A stretch of 64,000 nucleotides of DNA from an uncultured Eubacteriales bacterium. Lineage in GTDB: Bacteria; Bacillota; Clostridia; Christensenellales; CAG-138. This document shows positions 15,264 to 24,124 of the stretch, in pieces. The number at the start of each line of letters is the position of its first letter. Positions within the stretch are counted from its first letter, which is position 1. A program made the translations under genes and the position numbers. The stretch lies in assembly GCA_900540495.1 (NCBI GenBank), contig UQGA01000002.1:62001-126000 (forward strand). The letters are read 5' to 3'. The notes beneath the pieces are model-generated. The model was not told the DNA's origin. It did no database searches and saw only the letters and a program-made list of their open reading frames with translations.

Positions 15264-17414
15264 CTATGCGAGGCCCAGCAGGCGCGCGGCGGTCGCCGTC
15301 AGCAGGCAGAGTCCCATCCCGATAGCCGTCGGCAGCAAAGCCGCCACGCCGGCCCACTTCCAGCTCTGCGTTTCCTTGCGGATGGCCAGCAGCGTGGTCG
15401 AGCACGGCCAGTGGAACAGGGAGAACAGGAGCATGTTCAGCGCCGTCAGCCACGTCCAGCCGTGGGCGGTCAGCAGCATGCGCAGTTCCGCAAGGCTGCC
15501 GTATTCGGTCAGCGTGCCGGTCGCGGCGTAGGCCATGAAAATGATCGGGATGACGATTTCGTTGGCGGGGAGGCCGAGCACAAACGCCATCAAAATGACG
15601 CCGTCCAGCCCCAGCAGCCGGCCGAACGGGTCGAGCGCGCCCGCAAGGTGCGACAGCAGCGTGCCGCCGCCCACGGTGATGTTTGCCAGCGCATAGATCA
15701 GCAGGCCGGCCGGCGCCGCGACGCTGGCCGCCCGCGCCAGCACAAACAGCGTGCGGTCGAGCGCGGAGCGCACCAGCACCCGGCCGACCTGCGGGATGCG
15801 ATAGGGCGGCAGCTCCAGCGTGAAGGACGACGGAATGCCGCGCAGCAGCGTTTTGGACAGGAACCGGGAGGCGGCGAACGTCATTCCTACGCTCAGCAGG
15901 ATGGCGGCGGTGAGCAGCAGGGCGGCGCTGCCCGCTCCTGCCGCCCCTGCGAAAAACATGCCGATCACCGCCGTAAGCATGGGGAAGCGGCCGTTGCAGG
16001 GGACGAGCGCGTTGGTCAAAATGGCGATCAGCCGCTCGCGCGGGCTGTCGATGATCCGGCACCCGATTACCCCCGCCGCATTGCACCCAAAGCCCATGCA
16101 CATCGTCAGCGCCTGCTTGCCGCAGGCGGCGCAGCGGCGGAAGCGGTTGTCGAGGTTGAAGGCGACGCGCGGCAGATAGCCGAGGTCCTCGAGCAGCGTA
16201 AACAGGGGGAAGAAAATGGCCATCGGCGGCAGCATGACCGATATGACCCATGCGAGCGTGCGGTATACGCCGAGCACGAGAGCGCCGTGCAGCCAATCGG
16301 GCATCCCGATGGCCAGACAGGCGGCGCTCAGCGTATCCTGGAACGAAAAGAGCGCGCGGGAGAGCAGCGCGGAGGGCAGGTTGGCGCCCGCCATCGTCAG
16401 GTAAAGCACGAGCAGCAGCCCGAGCAGCATCGCGGGCAGGCCGGTCCAGCGCCCGGTGAGGATGCGGTCGGCACGCCGCTGGCGCTCCTGTACGCGCCCG
16501 GTCCCCTGCTGCACGGCGCGTTTGCAGATGGCCTCCGCATCGCGGAAGATGGCGGAGGTCGCTTCGTCCCGTACGCGGGCGGGGGAATAGCCGGCGCTCG
16601 CAAGTGCCGCCTGCGCGGCGGAAAGCGCCTCGGCCACGGCGGGATCTTCGCCCAGCGGCGCGCCGAGCATCGAGTCCACGCCGGAGAGCAACGACAGATC
16701 TCCGCACAGCAGGCGCATGGCGACAAAGCGTGCGCCCAGCTGACCGGCAAGGAATGCGGCCAACGGCGGCTGCAGCTTGGCGATGGCCTGTTCGACCGGC
16801 CGCGCATATCGCACGAGGTGCCGCTGCCGCTCGCCGCCCGGCCGCGCCGCTGCCGCCGCCTGCTCCATCAATGCGTGCAGGCCGCGCTTACTGCGCGCGC
16901 TCGTACCCACGCACGGCACGCCGAGTGCATCCGACAGCGCGGCGAGATCCGGCCGGATGCCGCGGCGCTTTGCCTCGTCCATGAGGTTGACGCAGACAAC
17001 GGCGCGTCCGGTGACCTCCAGAATCTGCAGCACGAGGTTCAGGTTGCGCTCGAGGCAGGTCGCGTCGCAGACGATGACCACGGCGTCCGCTCCGCCGAAG
17101 CACAAAAAGTCGCGCGCGACCTCCTCTTCGGCGGATTGGGCGCAGAGCGAGTACGCGCCAGGAATGTCCACGAGCACATACGGTTCTCCCGCAAAGCGGC
17201 ATACGCCCTGCGCGCTGCCCACGGTTTTGCCCGGCCAGTTCCCGGTGTGCTGGCGCAGCCCGGTGAGCGCGTTGAACACGGTGCTCTTGCCCACGTTCGG
17301 GTTCCCGGCCAGCGCAATGATGCGAGCGCCTGCAACGGCAGGGCGCGGCATGGCCGCCGCAACGCCTGCGCCGCAACCCGCCTGCTGGCCGGTGGAGGCA
17401 ACGGTCAGTCCCAT
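15264..17414 (-). CDS. feoB: Ferrous iron transporter FeoB
   Basis: 716-residue membrane GTPase importing Fe(II). The cytoplasmic G domain carries G1 GNPNVGKS (residues 37-44), G3 DIPGAYS and G4 NLMDEAKR; the membrane part has the two gate regions, including a cysteine in LPRVAFNLDNRFRRCAACGKQALTMCMGFGCNAAGV. The ATG at 17414 overlaps the end of feoA by ten bases. A much longer in-frame extension upstream is only the shadow of feoA in another frame. The N-terminal ~30 residues before the G domain are a variable extension. Confidence 0.95.
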   Translation of the reverse strand: MGLTVASTGQQAGCGAGVAAAMPRPAVAGARIIALAGNPNVGKSTVFNALTGLRQHTGNWPGKTVGSAQGVCRFAGEPYVLVDIPGAYSLCAQSAEEEVARDFLCFGGADAVVIVCDATCLERNLNLVLQILEVTGRAVVCVNLMDEAKRRGIRPDLAALSDALGVPCVGTSARSKRGLHALMEQAAAAARPGGERQRHLVRYARPVEQAIAKLQPPLAAFLAGQLGARFVAMRLLCGDLSLLSGVDSMLGAPLGEDPAVAEALSAAQAALASAGYSPARVRDEATSAIFRDAEAICKRAVQQGTGRVQERQRRADRILTGRWTGLPAMLLGLLLVLYLTMAGANLPSALLSRALFSFQDTLSAACLAIGMPDWLHGALVLGVYRTLAWVISVMLPPMAIFFPLFTLLEDLGYLPRVAFNLDNRFRRCAACGKQALTMCMGFGCNAAGVIGCRIIDSPRERLIAILTNALVPCNGRFPMLTAVIGMFFAGAAGAGSAALLLTAAILLSVGMTFAASRFLSKTLLRGIPSSFTLELPPYRIPQVGRVLVRSALDRTLFVLARAASVAAPAGLLIYALANITVGGGTLLSHLAGALDPFGRLLGLDGVILMAFVLGLPANEIVIPIIFMAYAATGTLTEYGSLAELRMLLTAHGWTWLTALNMLLFSLFHWPCSTTLLAIRKETQSWKWAGVAALLPTAIGMGLCLLTATAARLLGLA

Positions 17415-17698
17415 GGGTCCGCCCCCCGTTCCCCGTCGGGCTGCGCCAGCTCCACGGCGGCGGCGTCGGCGTTGCGCAGCGCGATGACCGTGCCGCGGAT
17501 CAGATAGGCGCGCGGATCGCCGGACGGCGCGTCGAACAGGCGCGTAGCCGAGGCGCGCGCGGTCAGGCCGAGGTCCATGAGCCGCCGCCGCATGGGCCCC
17601 TGCAACCGGATGGCCCCGATGACGGCGGTGCCGCCGGGCGGGATGGAGAGCAGGGAGGGCGGGGCCTCGGGGCGCATGGGGGCCTGGGAAATACGCAT
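17405..17698 (-). CDS. feoA: FeoA-family SH3-like accessory protein
   Basis: 97-residue cytosolic protein with the FeoA SH3-like fold: GGTAVIGAIRLQGPMRRRLMDLGLT, then a strand ending PRAYLIRGTVIALRNADA. It assists FeoB in Fe(II) uptake. AAAGGAGTG lies ahead of the ATG at 17698. FeoA and FeoB overlap and are probably translationally coupled. The gene is the first of the feo transcript; a Fur/IdeR/DtxR box is not evident in the short upstream gap. Confidence 0.88.
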   Translation of the reverse strand: MRISQAPMRPEAPPSLLSIPPGGTAVIGAIRLQGPMRRRLMDLGLTARASATRLFDAPSGDPRAYLIRGTVIALRNADAAAVELAQPDGERGADPWD

Positions 17699-17867
17699 GG
17701 CGCTGACACTCCTTTTTTGCAGGGCTTTGCCCAATACTATGCCTGCAAGGCCGTCGCGGGTGCGTCTCCGCTCCGGACAACGCATAAAAACAGCGGCGGG
17801 CCGCCCGCAAAAGGGACGGTTCGCCGCTTGTTGATCTGCCTTTCGGCGCAGTTTTACCGGCGCCGGG

Positions 17868-19112
17868 CTATGCTTCTTCCGCCGGGCCGTTGCCCTCGGC
17901 AGGGACTGCGGACGCATGGGCTTCGCCGCCGTCCTCCGCCACGCCGCCGTCCTCCGCCGCGCCGCCGTCGTCTCCGGGCGGCTGCGCGCGCCTGCCGCGT
18001 TTTGCGCCGCCCCTTGGCGGGTCAGGCGGCGCCTCGACACGGCGGAACAGGTGGATCACGCCGGCGTCGTTCATGCTTACGGCAATGGCCAGCGCCACCG
18101 GCAGCCCGAGCAGGCCGACCGGCCCGAACACGAACGTACCGACGACCATCGACAGCAGCGTGACGATCGGATGCAGGCCCACGTGTTGCCCGACGATTTT
18201 CGGTTCGATGACATTGCGGACGATGACCACGACGATGTACAGCAGCATCAGCCCGGCCGCAAGCCGGTAGTTGCCGAGGACGGCGGTGATGATCGCCCAC
18301 GGGATGAGGACCGTACCGCTGCCGACGACGGGCAGAATATCGAACAGCGCGATGAGCAGCGCGATGAGCACGGCGTGCTCCACGCCGATGAGCAACAGGC
18401 CGACGGAGAGCTCGCAAAACGTGATGAACAGGATCAGCGCGTAGGAGCGTACGTAGCGCCCGAGCGTCTTGCCAAGGTGCACGCGCACTTCGTGGACGCG
18501 CTCGCGCTGCGAATCGGAGAGCTGTTGCAGCAGGAATGCCTTGAGCAGCGGGAAATCCGCCGTGATGAACACCGTGGCGATGATCATGATGAGCGTGTTG
18601 AGCAGCCAGCCGGGCAGGGAGAACGCAACGCCGCCGAGCATGGTGAGCGCCCTGCCGGAGAAGCTGAGCACCGCCTGTTCAATCGAAGTGCCGGCGCTCT
18701 CGAGCAGGCCGCTGACGGAGCTGAGCGCCGCCGGGTCGAGCCGGGCGACGAAGCGCTCCAGCTCTTCGGAAAAGGCCTCGAGCAGCGGCTCGACGACCGT
18801 GTTGTACAGCTCTGGCAGATTCAGCACGAACGCCTTGGCGTTGGCGAACAGCTTGACCGAGAGCAGCCCGAGCGCAAGGCCGAGCAGGCTGTAGAACAGC
18901 AGCACCGTCACCGCCGCAGCGACGCCTTTGTGCACGCGGCAGCGCTCGTGCAGCAGGCGCACGACGGGGCGCAGAAGCAGCGAAACCAGCAGCGCGGCGA
19001 CAAACGGCGCCAGCACGGGCAGGGCATACCGGCACAGGAAGATCGTGACGGCAAGGATGACGGCCGCATAGCAAAAGCGGAGCAGGAAACGTTTCTGTGC
19101 TTCGATGTTCAA
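17868..19112 (-). CDS. AI-2E/PerM-family membrane protein, YtvI-like
   Basis: 414-residue polytopic protein with about eight membrane helices. The family signature appears as FDILPVVGSGTVLIPWAI and NVIEPKIVGQHVGLHP near the end. Members include sporulation protein YtvI and AI-2/ion permeases; transport function is unproven for most. The C-terminal ~55 residues are a charged Gly/Glu/Asp-rich tail. The most likely start is the TTG at 19112, seven bases after GGGAGG; a longer ATG version would begin inside the promoter. It is divergent from mntP. Confidence 0.85.
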   Translation of the reverse strand: MNIEAQKRFLLRFCYAAVILAVTIFLCRYALPVLAPFVAALLVSLLLRPVVRLLHERCRVHKGVAAAVTVLLFYSLLGLALGLLSVKLFANAKAFVLNLPELYNTVVEPLLEAFSEELERFVARLDPAALSSVSGLLESAGTSIEQAVLSFSGRALTMLGGVAFSLPGWLLNTLIMIIATVFITADFPLLKAFLLQQLSDSQRERVHEVRVHLGKTLGRYVRSYALILFITFCELSVGLLLIGVEHAVLIALLIALFDILPVVGSGTVLIPWAIITAVLGNYRLAAGLMLLYIVVVIVRNVIEPKIVGQHVGLHPIVTLLSMVVGTFVFGPVGLLGLPVALAIAVSMNDAGVIHLFRRVEAPPDPPRGGAKRGRRAQPPGDDGGAAEDGGVAEDGGEAHASAVPAEGNGPAEEA

Positions 19113-19140
19113 AACATGCCTCCCAGGGTTGGATACCTTT

Positions 19141-19169
19141 TTTATAACATGATATATACCCCTTGTAAA
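19141..19169 (-). promoter_or_regulatory. Promoter of the YtvI-like gene
   Basis: On the minus strand TTTACA, 17 bases, TATAAA. Its -35 box occupies the same bases (19164-19169) as the best -35 candidate of the divergent mntP promoter. Confidence 0.7.
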
Positions 19170-19193
19170 CAGGGTGCAAACCTGTGCTATAAT
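19164..19193 (+). promoter_or_regulatory. Probable mntP promoter
   Basis: Consensus TATAAT at 19188-19193; the -35 is TGTAAA with an 18-base spacer (or TTGTAA with 19). The spacer contains the interrupted palindrome ACAGG-7-CCTGT, a possible regulator site. No long leader exists, so a yybP-ykoY manganese riboswitch is absent. Confidence 0.55.
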
Positions 19194-19247
19194 ATTGTTC
19201 ATAAAATTTCACGATTGGGCGCCGGTCCGGCGCGGATGGGGGACAAG

Positions 19248-19811
19248 ATGACCTTTATGGAACTGTTGCTGACCGGCGTCGGCCTGTCGGCGGATGCGTT
19301 TGCCGCGGCCCTTTGCGAGGGCCTGCACATGCGGCGGCTGAACCTGCCCCGGGCGGCGCTGGTGGGCCTGTTCTTTGGGGGCTTTCAGGCGCTGATGCCG
19401 CTGATCGGCTATCTGCTTGGCAGCCAGCTCGAGCAGTATATCGCGCAGTTGGATCACTGGATCGTGTTTGCGCTGCTGCTGTTCATCGGCGGCAAGATGA
19501 TCGTGGAAACGCTGCGCGGCGAGGAGGAAACCGCAGAGAGCGGCCGCGCGTGGCTGGTGTCGCTTCTGCTGCTTGCGCTTGCCACGAGCATCGACGCCTT
19601 GGCGGTGGGCATCTCGTTCGCCTTTTTGCAGGTTTCGATCGTCCCGGCCGTGCTGATCATCGGGGCGACGACGTTCGTGCTCTCCGTTGCCGGCGTGGCG
19701 CTGGGCACGCGGTTTGGCACGCGCTTTCGCAAGCAGGCGGGCATTGCCGGCGGCGCGATCCTTGTGCTGATCGGTATCAAGATTCTGCTGGAGCATACCG
19801 GCGTGCTTTGA
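19248..19811 (+). CDS. mntP: Manganese efflux pump MntP
   Basis: 187-residue, six-helix exporter of Mn(II). The duplicated metal-site motifs are present: GLSADAFAAAL near the N-terminus and ATSIDALAVGI in the second half, each with the key aspartate. Length equals E. coli MntP. ATGs at 19236, 19248 and 19257 are in frame; GGGGGA lies before the second, which gives the usual N-terminus. Its promoter shares sequence with that of the divergent permease. Confidence 0.93.
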   Translation: MTFMELLLTGVGLSADAFAAALCEGLHMRRLNLPRAALVGLFFGGFQALMPLIGYLLGSQLEQYIAQLDHWIVFALLLFIGGKMIVETLRGEEETAESGRAWLVSLLLLALATSIDALAVGISFAFLQVSIVPAVLIIGATTFVLSVAGVALGTRFGTRFRKQAGIAGGAILVLIGIKILLEHTGVL

Positions 19812-19872
19812 GGGACAAGCTCCTCCGGGCGATGCCGCTGCGACGGATTCGGCTGAAAGCGAGGGAAGCGAA

Positions 19873-20460
19873 ATGGATTGTGAGGCATTGCTGTCGTTTT
19901 TGCATCTGGCCGAACGGCTCAAGGGTACGCCGCGGCACTGCACGACCACGGCCGGCACGCCGGAGTGCGTGGCCGCGCACGTGTGGCGGCTCATGCTGCT
20001 CTGCTGGCTGCTTTGGGACGAGGAGCCGGATGTGGATATGCGCCGCGTGATGGAGCTGGCGCTCATACACGACCTCGGGGAAGCGGTCACGGGCGACATC
20101 CCGAGCTTTGTCAAGACGGACGCGGATGAGCGCGTGGAGTCGGACGCGCTGACGGCCATCGCGGCCATGCTGCCCGCATCGCGCGGCGAGGCGCTCGCCG
20201 CACTGTTCGAGGAATGGGAGGCGCAGCGGACGCGGGAAGCGCGGTTTTGCCGCGCGCTGGACAAGCTGGAGGCCGTCATTTCGCACAACGAGAGCGACAT
20301 CGCCACCTGGCTGCCCGTCGAGTACGAGCTCAACCCGGTCTACGGCACGGCGGAGGCGGCGGAGTTCCGGAGCCTGCGGCTGTTGCGCGAGCGGATCCGG
20401 CAGGACACGCTGGAGAAAATTTCGGCGCAAAGGAACAGGGAAGGGGAGCAGGGCGAATGA
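19873..20460 (+). CDS. HD-domain phosphohydrolase (YfbR/HDDC2 type)
   Basis: 195 residues with the metal-binding HD signature: CVAAHVWRLMLLC, ALIHDLGEAVTGDIPSF (HD pair) and a distal aspartate in CRALDKLEAVI. YfbR-type enzymes remove phosphate from deoxynucleoside 5'-monophosphates. A weak AGGGAAG precedes the ATG. The stop overlaps the ATG of the nitroreductase gene (ATGA). Confidence 0.85.
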   Translation: MDCEALLSFLHLAERLKGTPRHCTTTAGTPECVAAHVWRLMLLCWLLWDEEPDVDMRRVMELALIHDLGEAVTGDIPSFVKTDADERVESDALTAIAAMLPASRGEALAALFEEWEAQRTREARFCRALDKLEAVISHNESDIATWLPVEYELNPVYGTAEAAEFRSLRLLRERIRQDTLEKISAQRNREGEQGE

Positions 20461-21008
20461 AGGAGCAGGAAGCGTATTTTGACCTGATCGCCGCGCGGCA
20501 GAGCTGCCGCCGGTTCGATCCATCGCGCCCGGTGGAGCGTGAAAAGCTCGATCGGTGCCTGGAGGCGGCCCGCCTTGCGCCGTCGGCGTGCAACAGCCAG
20601 CCGTGGCGGTTTCACGTGGCGACCGGCGAGGCGCTGTGCGGAAAGCTGCGGCCCTGCGTGCAGCGGCTCGGCATGAACCGCTTTGCGGACGATTGCCCGG
20701 CGTTCATCGTGGTGACGGAGGCGCGCGCCGCGCTCAAGCCCCTGATCGCCGCGCACCTGAGCGAGCGGGAGTTTTCGAGCGTCGATATCGGCATCGCCAC
20801 GGCGCACCTGTGCCTGGCGGCCACGGCGCAGGGGCTGTCCACCTGCATCATCGGCTGGTTGGACGGAAAGAAAATCTGCGCGGCGCTCGACCTGCCGGAG
20901 ACGACGCGCGTGCGGCTCGTCATCGCGGTCGGGTATGCGCAGGCGGACGATCCGCTGCGCAAGAAGCAGCGCAAGCCGCTCGAAGAGATTGTAACCTTTC
21001 ACGAGTAG
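20457..21008 (+). CDS. Nitroreductase-family FMN oxidoreductase
   Basis: 183-residue flavoprotein. FMN phosphate-binding ARQSCRRFD (residues about 13-21) and APSACNSQPWRFH are family hallmarks, as are the central helix VDIGIATAHLCLAATAQGL and the C-terminal GYAQADDPLRKKQRKPLEEIV. It is a small member likely to work as a dimer with NAD(P)H. Substrate unknown. It is translationally coupled to the HD protein. Confidence 0.9.
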   Translation: MKEQEAYFDLIAARQSCRRFDPSRPVEREKLDRCLEAARLAPSACNSQPWRFHVATGEALCGKLRPCVQRLGMNRFADDCPAFIVVTEARAALKPLIAAHLSEREFSSVDIGIATAHLCLAATAQGLSTCIIGWLDGKKICAALDLPETTRVRLVIAVGYAQADDPLRKKQRKPLEEIVTFHE

Positions 21009-21128
21009 GAGCATGAAGGGCAAACAGGGCATTTTTCATCCGGTTTTCATGTGGGCAAAAGGATGGCTTCATGTGCGCGCCGTACAATGAAGCCATAAAA
21101 CGTTCCGCAGGAACAGGGAGGGATTTGC

Positions 21129-21341
21129 ATGGACGAGCGGGTTGAGAAGGTGGAGCGGCTGCGGCGCGAGACGGGCGTTTCCTATGAGGAGGCGCGCGCG
21201 GCGTTCGAGACGGCGGGCCGGGATCTGCTGGACGCGCTGATTGCGCTTGAGAAGCAGGGCAAAGCGAGACGGCGCCGGCAGAGAGCGGGCCCGCCACGGG
21301 AACCTCCCGTGGCGGAAGAAGCCCCGAAGGGAAGCGCATAG
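21129..21341 (+). CDS. UBA/TS-N-like small protein
   Basis: 70 residues. Positions 1-45 form a helical UBA-like module (VEKVERLRRETGVSYEEARAAFE, DLLDALIALEKQGK) as found at the start of EF-Ts and of DUF4342 proteins. The usual C-terminal DUF4342 domain is missing; instead there is a basic, then Pro/Glu-rich tail. The tail is encoded partly by a perfect hairpin (21291-21315). GGGAGG precedes the ATG. Role unknown. Confidence 0.7.
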   Translation: MDERVEKVERLRRETGVSYEEARAAFETAGRDLLDALIALEKQGKARRRRQRAGPPREPPVAEEAPKGSA

Positions 21342-21402
21342 CGCCTTTTTGCGGCGGACGCGCTTACCATACATACGGTTCCGGATGAAAACAGAAAGAT
21401 GA

Positions 21403-21436
21403 AACGGCGGGCGCCCCGTTCGGGCCGCCCGCCGTT
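21403..21436. terminator. Bidirectional terminator between convergent genes
   Basis: Eleven-base-pair inverted repeat AACGGCGGGCG/CGCCCGCCGTT with a 12-base loop. It ends both the small UBA-like gene and the opposing kinase-like gene. Confidence 0.7.
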
Positions 21437-21471
21437 ATTGCAGGACGTGGGCGCGTTGCGCCGCGCCGCCG

Positions 21472-22263
21472 TCAGAGCCAGTCAAGCTCATGGCGAATCT
21501 CCAGCACGGAGGCGTAGCCGCCGGCGCGCATCCGTTCGAGCAGCGCGCGCAGCTCCGCCGGTGCCCCGGCGGATGCCGGCAGCAGCGCGAGCAGCGCCGC
21601 CCCGAAGCCGCGCAGGTCGTCCGCCGCATCGCCGTGCTGCGGCACGGGCGGCACGTACAGGCAGGGCATGTCCGGCGCGCCGGGAATGCCCGCCGGGAAG
21701 TACCAGATCGACGCGGTCGACGGCGCGCCGTGTACGGCGCCCGTCCCGCCCAGACTGTGGAGGACGAGCAGCGCGTCGCAAAGCCGCCGCAGCGCGTCGG
21801 TCAGCGCCGCGCCGTCCGGCGGCACATCGGCCAGGGTTCGAAGCGGCAGGGCGGTTACGGTGAGGAACCGGCCGTCCGCCTCAAACGCGTCGAGCGGGGC
21901 AACGATGGCGTTGCAGGCGGCAAGCGTGCGCAGCGACGCGGCGCGGGCCAAACAGGCGTCCCGCATGGCGGGCTCCATGGGCCTTGCCGCAAGGCGTATC
22001 CGGCTGCCGCAGGACGTATCGAATCCGGCGCACACATAGGCGCCGGCGTCGACTCCGGCCGGCAGCGCCGCCCCGACGAGGTAGCGCCCGTGCAGCAGCG
22101 CGCCCGGCGGCAGCGGCGCAGCCCCGTCATCCGGCACGGCGTGCAGCAAGCGCAAACAGGCCGGGCAGCGCCGCGACAGCGGCCCGACCGGCCCAAAGCA
22201 ATGCGGGCAGCGCCGCGCCGCGCGCGGCGCGCGCGCCGGGTTGTTACGACAGGACCTGCGCAA
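21472..22263 (-). CDS. Zinc-ribbon, degenerate protein-kinase-like protein
   Basis: About 263 residues. The N-terminus has a zinc ribbon (CPHCFGPVGP...CPACLR), then LPPGALLHGRYLVGAALPAG, the exact lead-in that clostridial Ser/Thr kinases use before their glycine loop. Here the glycine loop is scrambled (ALPAGVDAGAYVC), the ATP-binding lysine is replaced in RIRLAARP, and no HRD or DFG is visible, although a shortened C-lobe remains (LRRLCDALLVLHSLG...). This is a pseudokinase or a decaying gene. The start is uncertain: a TTG at 22263 or an ATG at 22299 would both overlap the upstream peptidase gene. Confidence 0.6.
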   Translation of the reverse strand: MRRSCRNNPARAPRAARRCPHCFGPVGPLSRRCPACLRLLHAVPDDGAAPLPPGALLHGRYLVGAALPAGVDAGAYVCAGFDTSCGSRIRLAARPMEPAMRDACLARAASLRTLAACNAIVAPLDAFEADGRFLTVTALPLRTLADVPPDGAALTDALRRLCDALLVLHSLGGTGAVHGAPSTASIWYFPAGIPGAPDMPCLYVPPVPQHGDAADDLRGFGAALLALLPASAGAPAELRALLERMRAGGYASVLEIRHELDWL

Positions 22264-24118
22264 TGTCGGCGATGGTATCCGCCGAGAGCGGATCGGCAAG
22301 GCCGGCGGCCACGAGCGTTTCGCGGAAATCCGTGTAGGGCCCGCGCTGCAGGATCGTCAGGTAGGCGTTTCTGGCGGCGTCCGCGTCGGTCTGCGCCAGG
22401 TCCCAGAGTTCGAGCGACGCGATCATGCTTGTGGCATAACTGATGTAGTACATCGGCGTCTGGAACGTGTGCGGGATCATCGTCCACTCGCAACCCGTGT
22501 ACCCGTACAGGTCGGCAAAGCCGTATTCCTGCGCCAGCTTGTAGTAGAGCGCGTTCATCTCTTCGAGCGTCATATCCGGATCGGCATAGACGGCCTGCTG
22601 GAACTCATCCTCCATGCAGCCGGAGAGCACCGAGTACAGCGCGTCCGACAGCCGGGAGGCCAGCGCCGCTTCCGCAGCCTCGTCGGAGCCGTAAAGCCGG
22701 TCAAAATAGGCGGTCATCAACAGCTCGAGCCCCTGCGAATCGACCTCCGCCAGGTCAAGTGACTCGGAGACGCTCCAGCCGCTGGCCGGGCTGACGAAGT
22801 AGTTGGTGTAGTGCCCAAGCTCGTGGATCAGCGTCCCCGTGTTGTAGAACGAGTCCTCCCATGCGGTGAACATGAAGGGCGAAGAGTAGTTTGCAAAATA
22901 GGTCGTGAAGCTCGACTCCATCTTGTTCTCGTTTGCCTCGAAATCGTACAGGCCGTATTCAACCATGTAGTCGAGCGCTTCGCACACCTGCGGCGAGAAA
23001 TCCAGCAACACGCCCCGCAGCTTTTCAACGAACTCCTCCAACGGGAACGAGTCCAGACTGAGGTCGTACTCGCTGTAAACGCTCATGAAAACATAGGTAT
23101 AATAGAGCGGCACGAGGTATTCCTTTACTGCTGTGTGGAGCGCCTGTGCCTCCGTCACGGTGAAGTCACGCCCGTAGTAGTCGTAACCATAGGCGGCGTA
23201 ACTGCCGTAGCCGAGCTTGGCGGCGATGTCGCTGCGCAGCGCCAGCAGGTCCAGATAGATTTCTCCGGCCTCCGCGTTGAGCTGTGCGACATACGCGCAG
23301 TACAGGCGGTAGTATTCGTCGTAGTCCTGCGCCGCGATCTCGCCGATCTGCTCCATCGTATAGGTGCGCCCGCCTTCCTTGAGCACGAACGAGGAGAGCA
23401 GGTCGTCATAGGTCTGCACGAGCTTCTGCTCCTCCTCGAGCAGCGGCTGGATGGACTCGTCGTTGAGCCTGTCGCCCGCCACGACGGCGTCAGCGAAATC
23501 TTCGCCCCAACGCTCCAGCGCTTCGTCGCCACGGTCGAGCAGCGCCAGCGCCACATCCGTCATCGCCAGATCGATCCGGTTCAACTCGGTCTGCAGACGC
23601 GTGTACTCGTCCCGGTATTCGGCGTCGGAGACGTCGTGCGCGTAGTACACATAGCAGAGCGAGAGCTGCGAAGAGGCTTCGTTGAATTGGCTGAGCGCCT
23701 CGTCGTAGCGGTCGAGCAGCTCCTTGGTGGGCTTCCCGGCTTCCGCATCCTGAAGCAGATCTTCGAGCAGCGACGAAAGCGCCTCGGTATCCGGCGCTTC
23801 GTAGACCATCTCGGAAAACGGGATGTTCGGGTGCTCGACCGGCGTTTTTACGGGCGCGTCCGGTTCTTCTGACGGATCGGGTGCGCTCGGCTTGCTTGGC
23901 GCATCCGGCACACCGGGCGTGTCCGGCCCGTCGGGCGGCTGGACGGCGGGGTCGTCCGTTTCTCCGGAAACGGCCTTGCGCACGCCCTCGGCGACGTTGG
24001 CGAACAGGATGCTCGAGCAGGCGCATCCGGCGCTGCAACCTGCGAGCACAAGCGCAAGCAGCAGCGGCAGCACGCGCTTCAACAGGGAAATACCGGCGGT
24101 TTTCATCATCTTTTTCAT
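22244..24118 (-). CDS. M3-family lipoprotein metallopeptidase (oligoendopeptidase F-like)
   Basis: 624 residues. Lipoprotein signal with lipobox LAGC (Cys28), a linker rich in Pro/Asp/Ser (residues 52-98), then a helical M3 peptidase domain with the zinc motif HELGH (H432, E433, H436). The late glutamate-containing helix (SLDLAEVDSQGLELL) follows. It is anchored outside the cell, unlike cytosolic PepF, so it probably trims extracellular peptides. A promoter abuts the ATG and no Shine-Dalgarno site is present, which suggests a leaderless message. Confidence 0.88.
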   Translation of the reverse strand: MKKMMKTAGISLLKRVLPLLLALVLAGCSAGCACSSILFANVAEGVRKAVSGETDDPAVQPPDGPDTPGVPDAPSKPSAPDPSEEPDAPVKTPVEHPNIPFSEMVYEAPDTEALSSLLEDLLQDAEAGKPTKELLDRYDEALSQFNEASSQLSLCYVYYAHDVSDAEYRDEYTRLQTELNRIDLAMTDVALALLDRGDEALERWGEDFADAVVAGDRLNDESIQPLLEEEQKLVQTYDDLLSSFVLKEGGRTYTMEQIGEIAAQDYDEYYRLYCAYVAQLNAEAGEIYLDLLALRSDIAAKLGYGSYAAYGYDYYGRDFTVTEAQALHTAVKEYLVPLYYTYVFMSVYSEYDLSLDSFPLEEFVEKLRGVLLDFSPQVCEALDYMVEYGLYDFEANENKMESSFTTYFANYSSPFMFTAWEDSFYNTGTLIHELGHYTNYFVSPASGWSVSESLDLAEVDSQGLELLMTAYFDRLYGSDEAAEAALASRLSDALYSVLSGCMEDEFQQAVYADPDMTLEEMNALYYKLAQEYGFADLYGYTGCEWTMIPHTFQTPMYYISYATSMIASLELWDLAQTDADAARNAYLTILQRGPYTDFRETLVAAGLADPLSADTIADIAQVLS

Positions 24119-24124
24119 GCTACC

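Noticed and set aside
17415..17810. N-terminal extension of FeoB by about 130 codons
   Set aside because: It is the feoA gene read in another frame; a good ATG overlaps the feoA stop.
19170..19247. yybP-ykoY manganese riboswitch before mntP
   Set aside because: Only about 50 bases separate promoter and start codon, too short, and no conserved core is seen.
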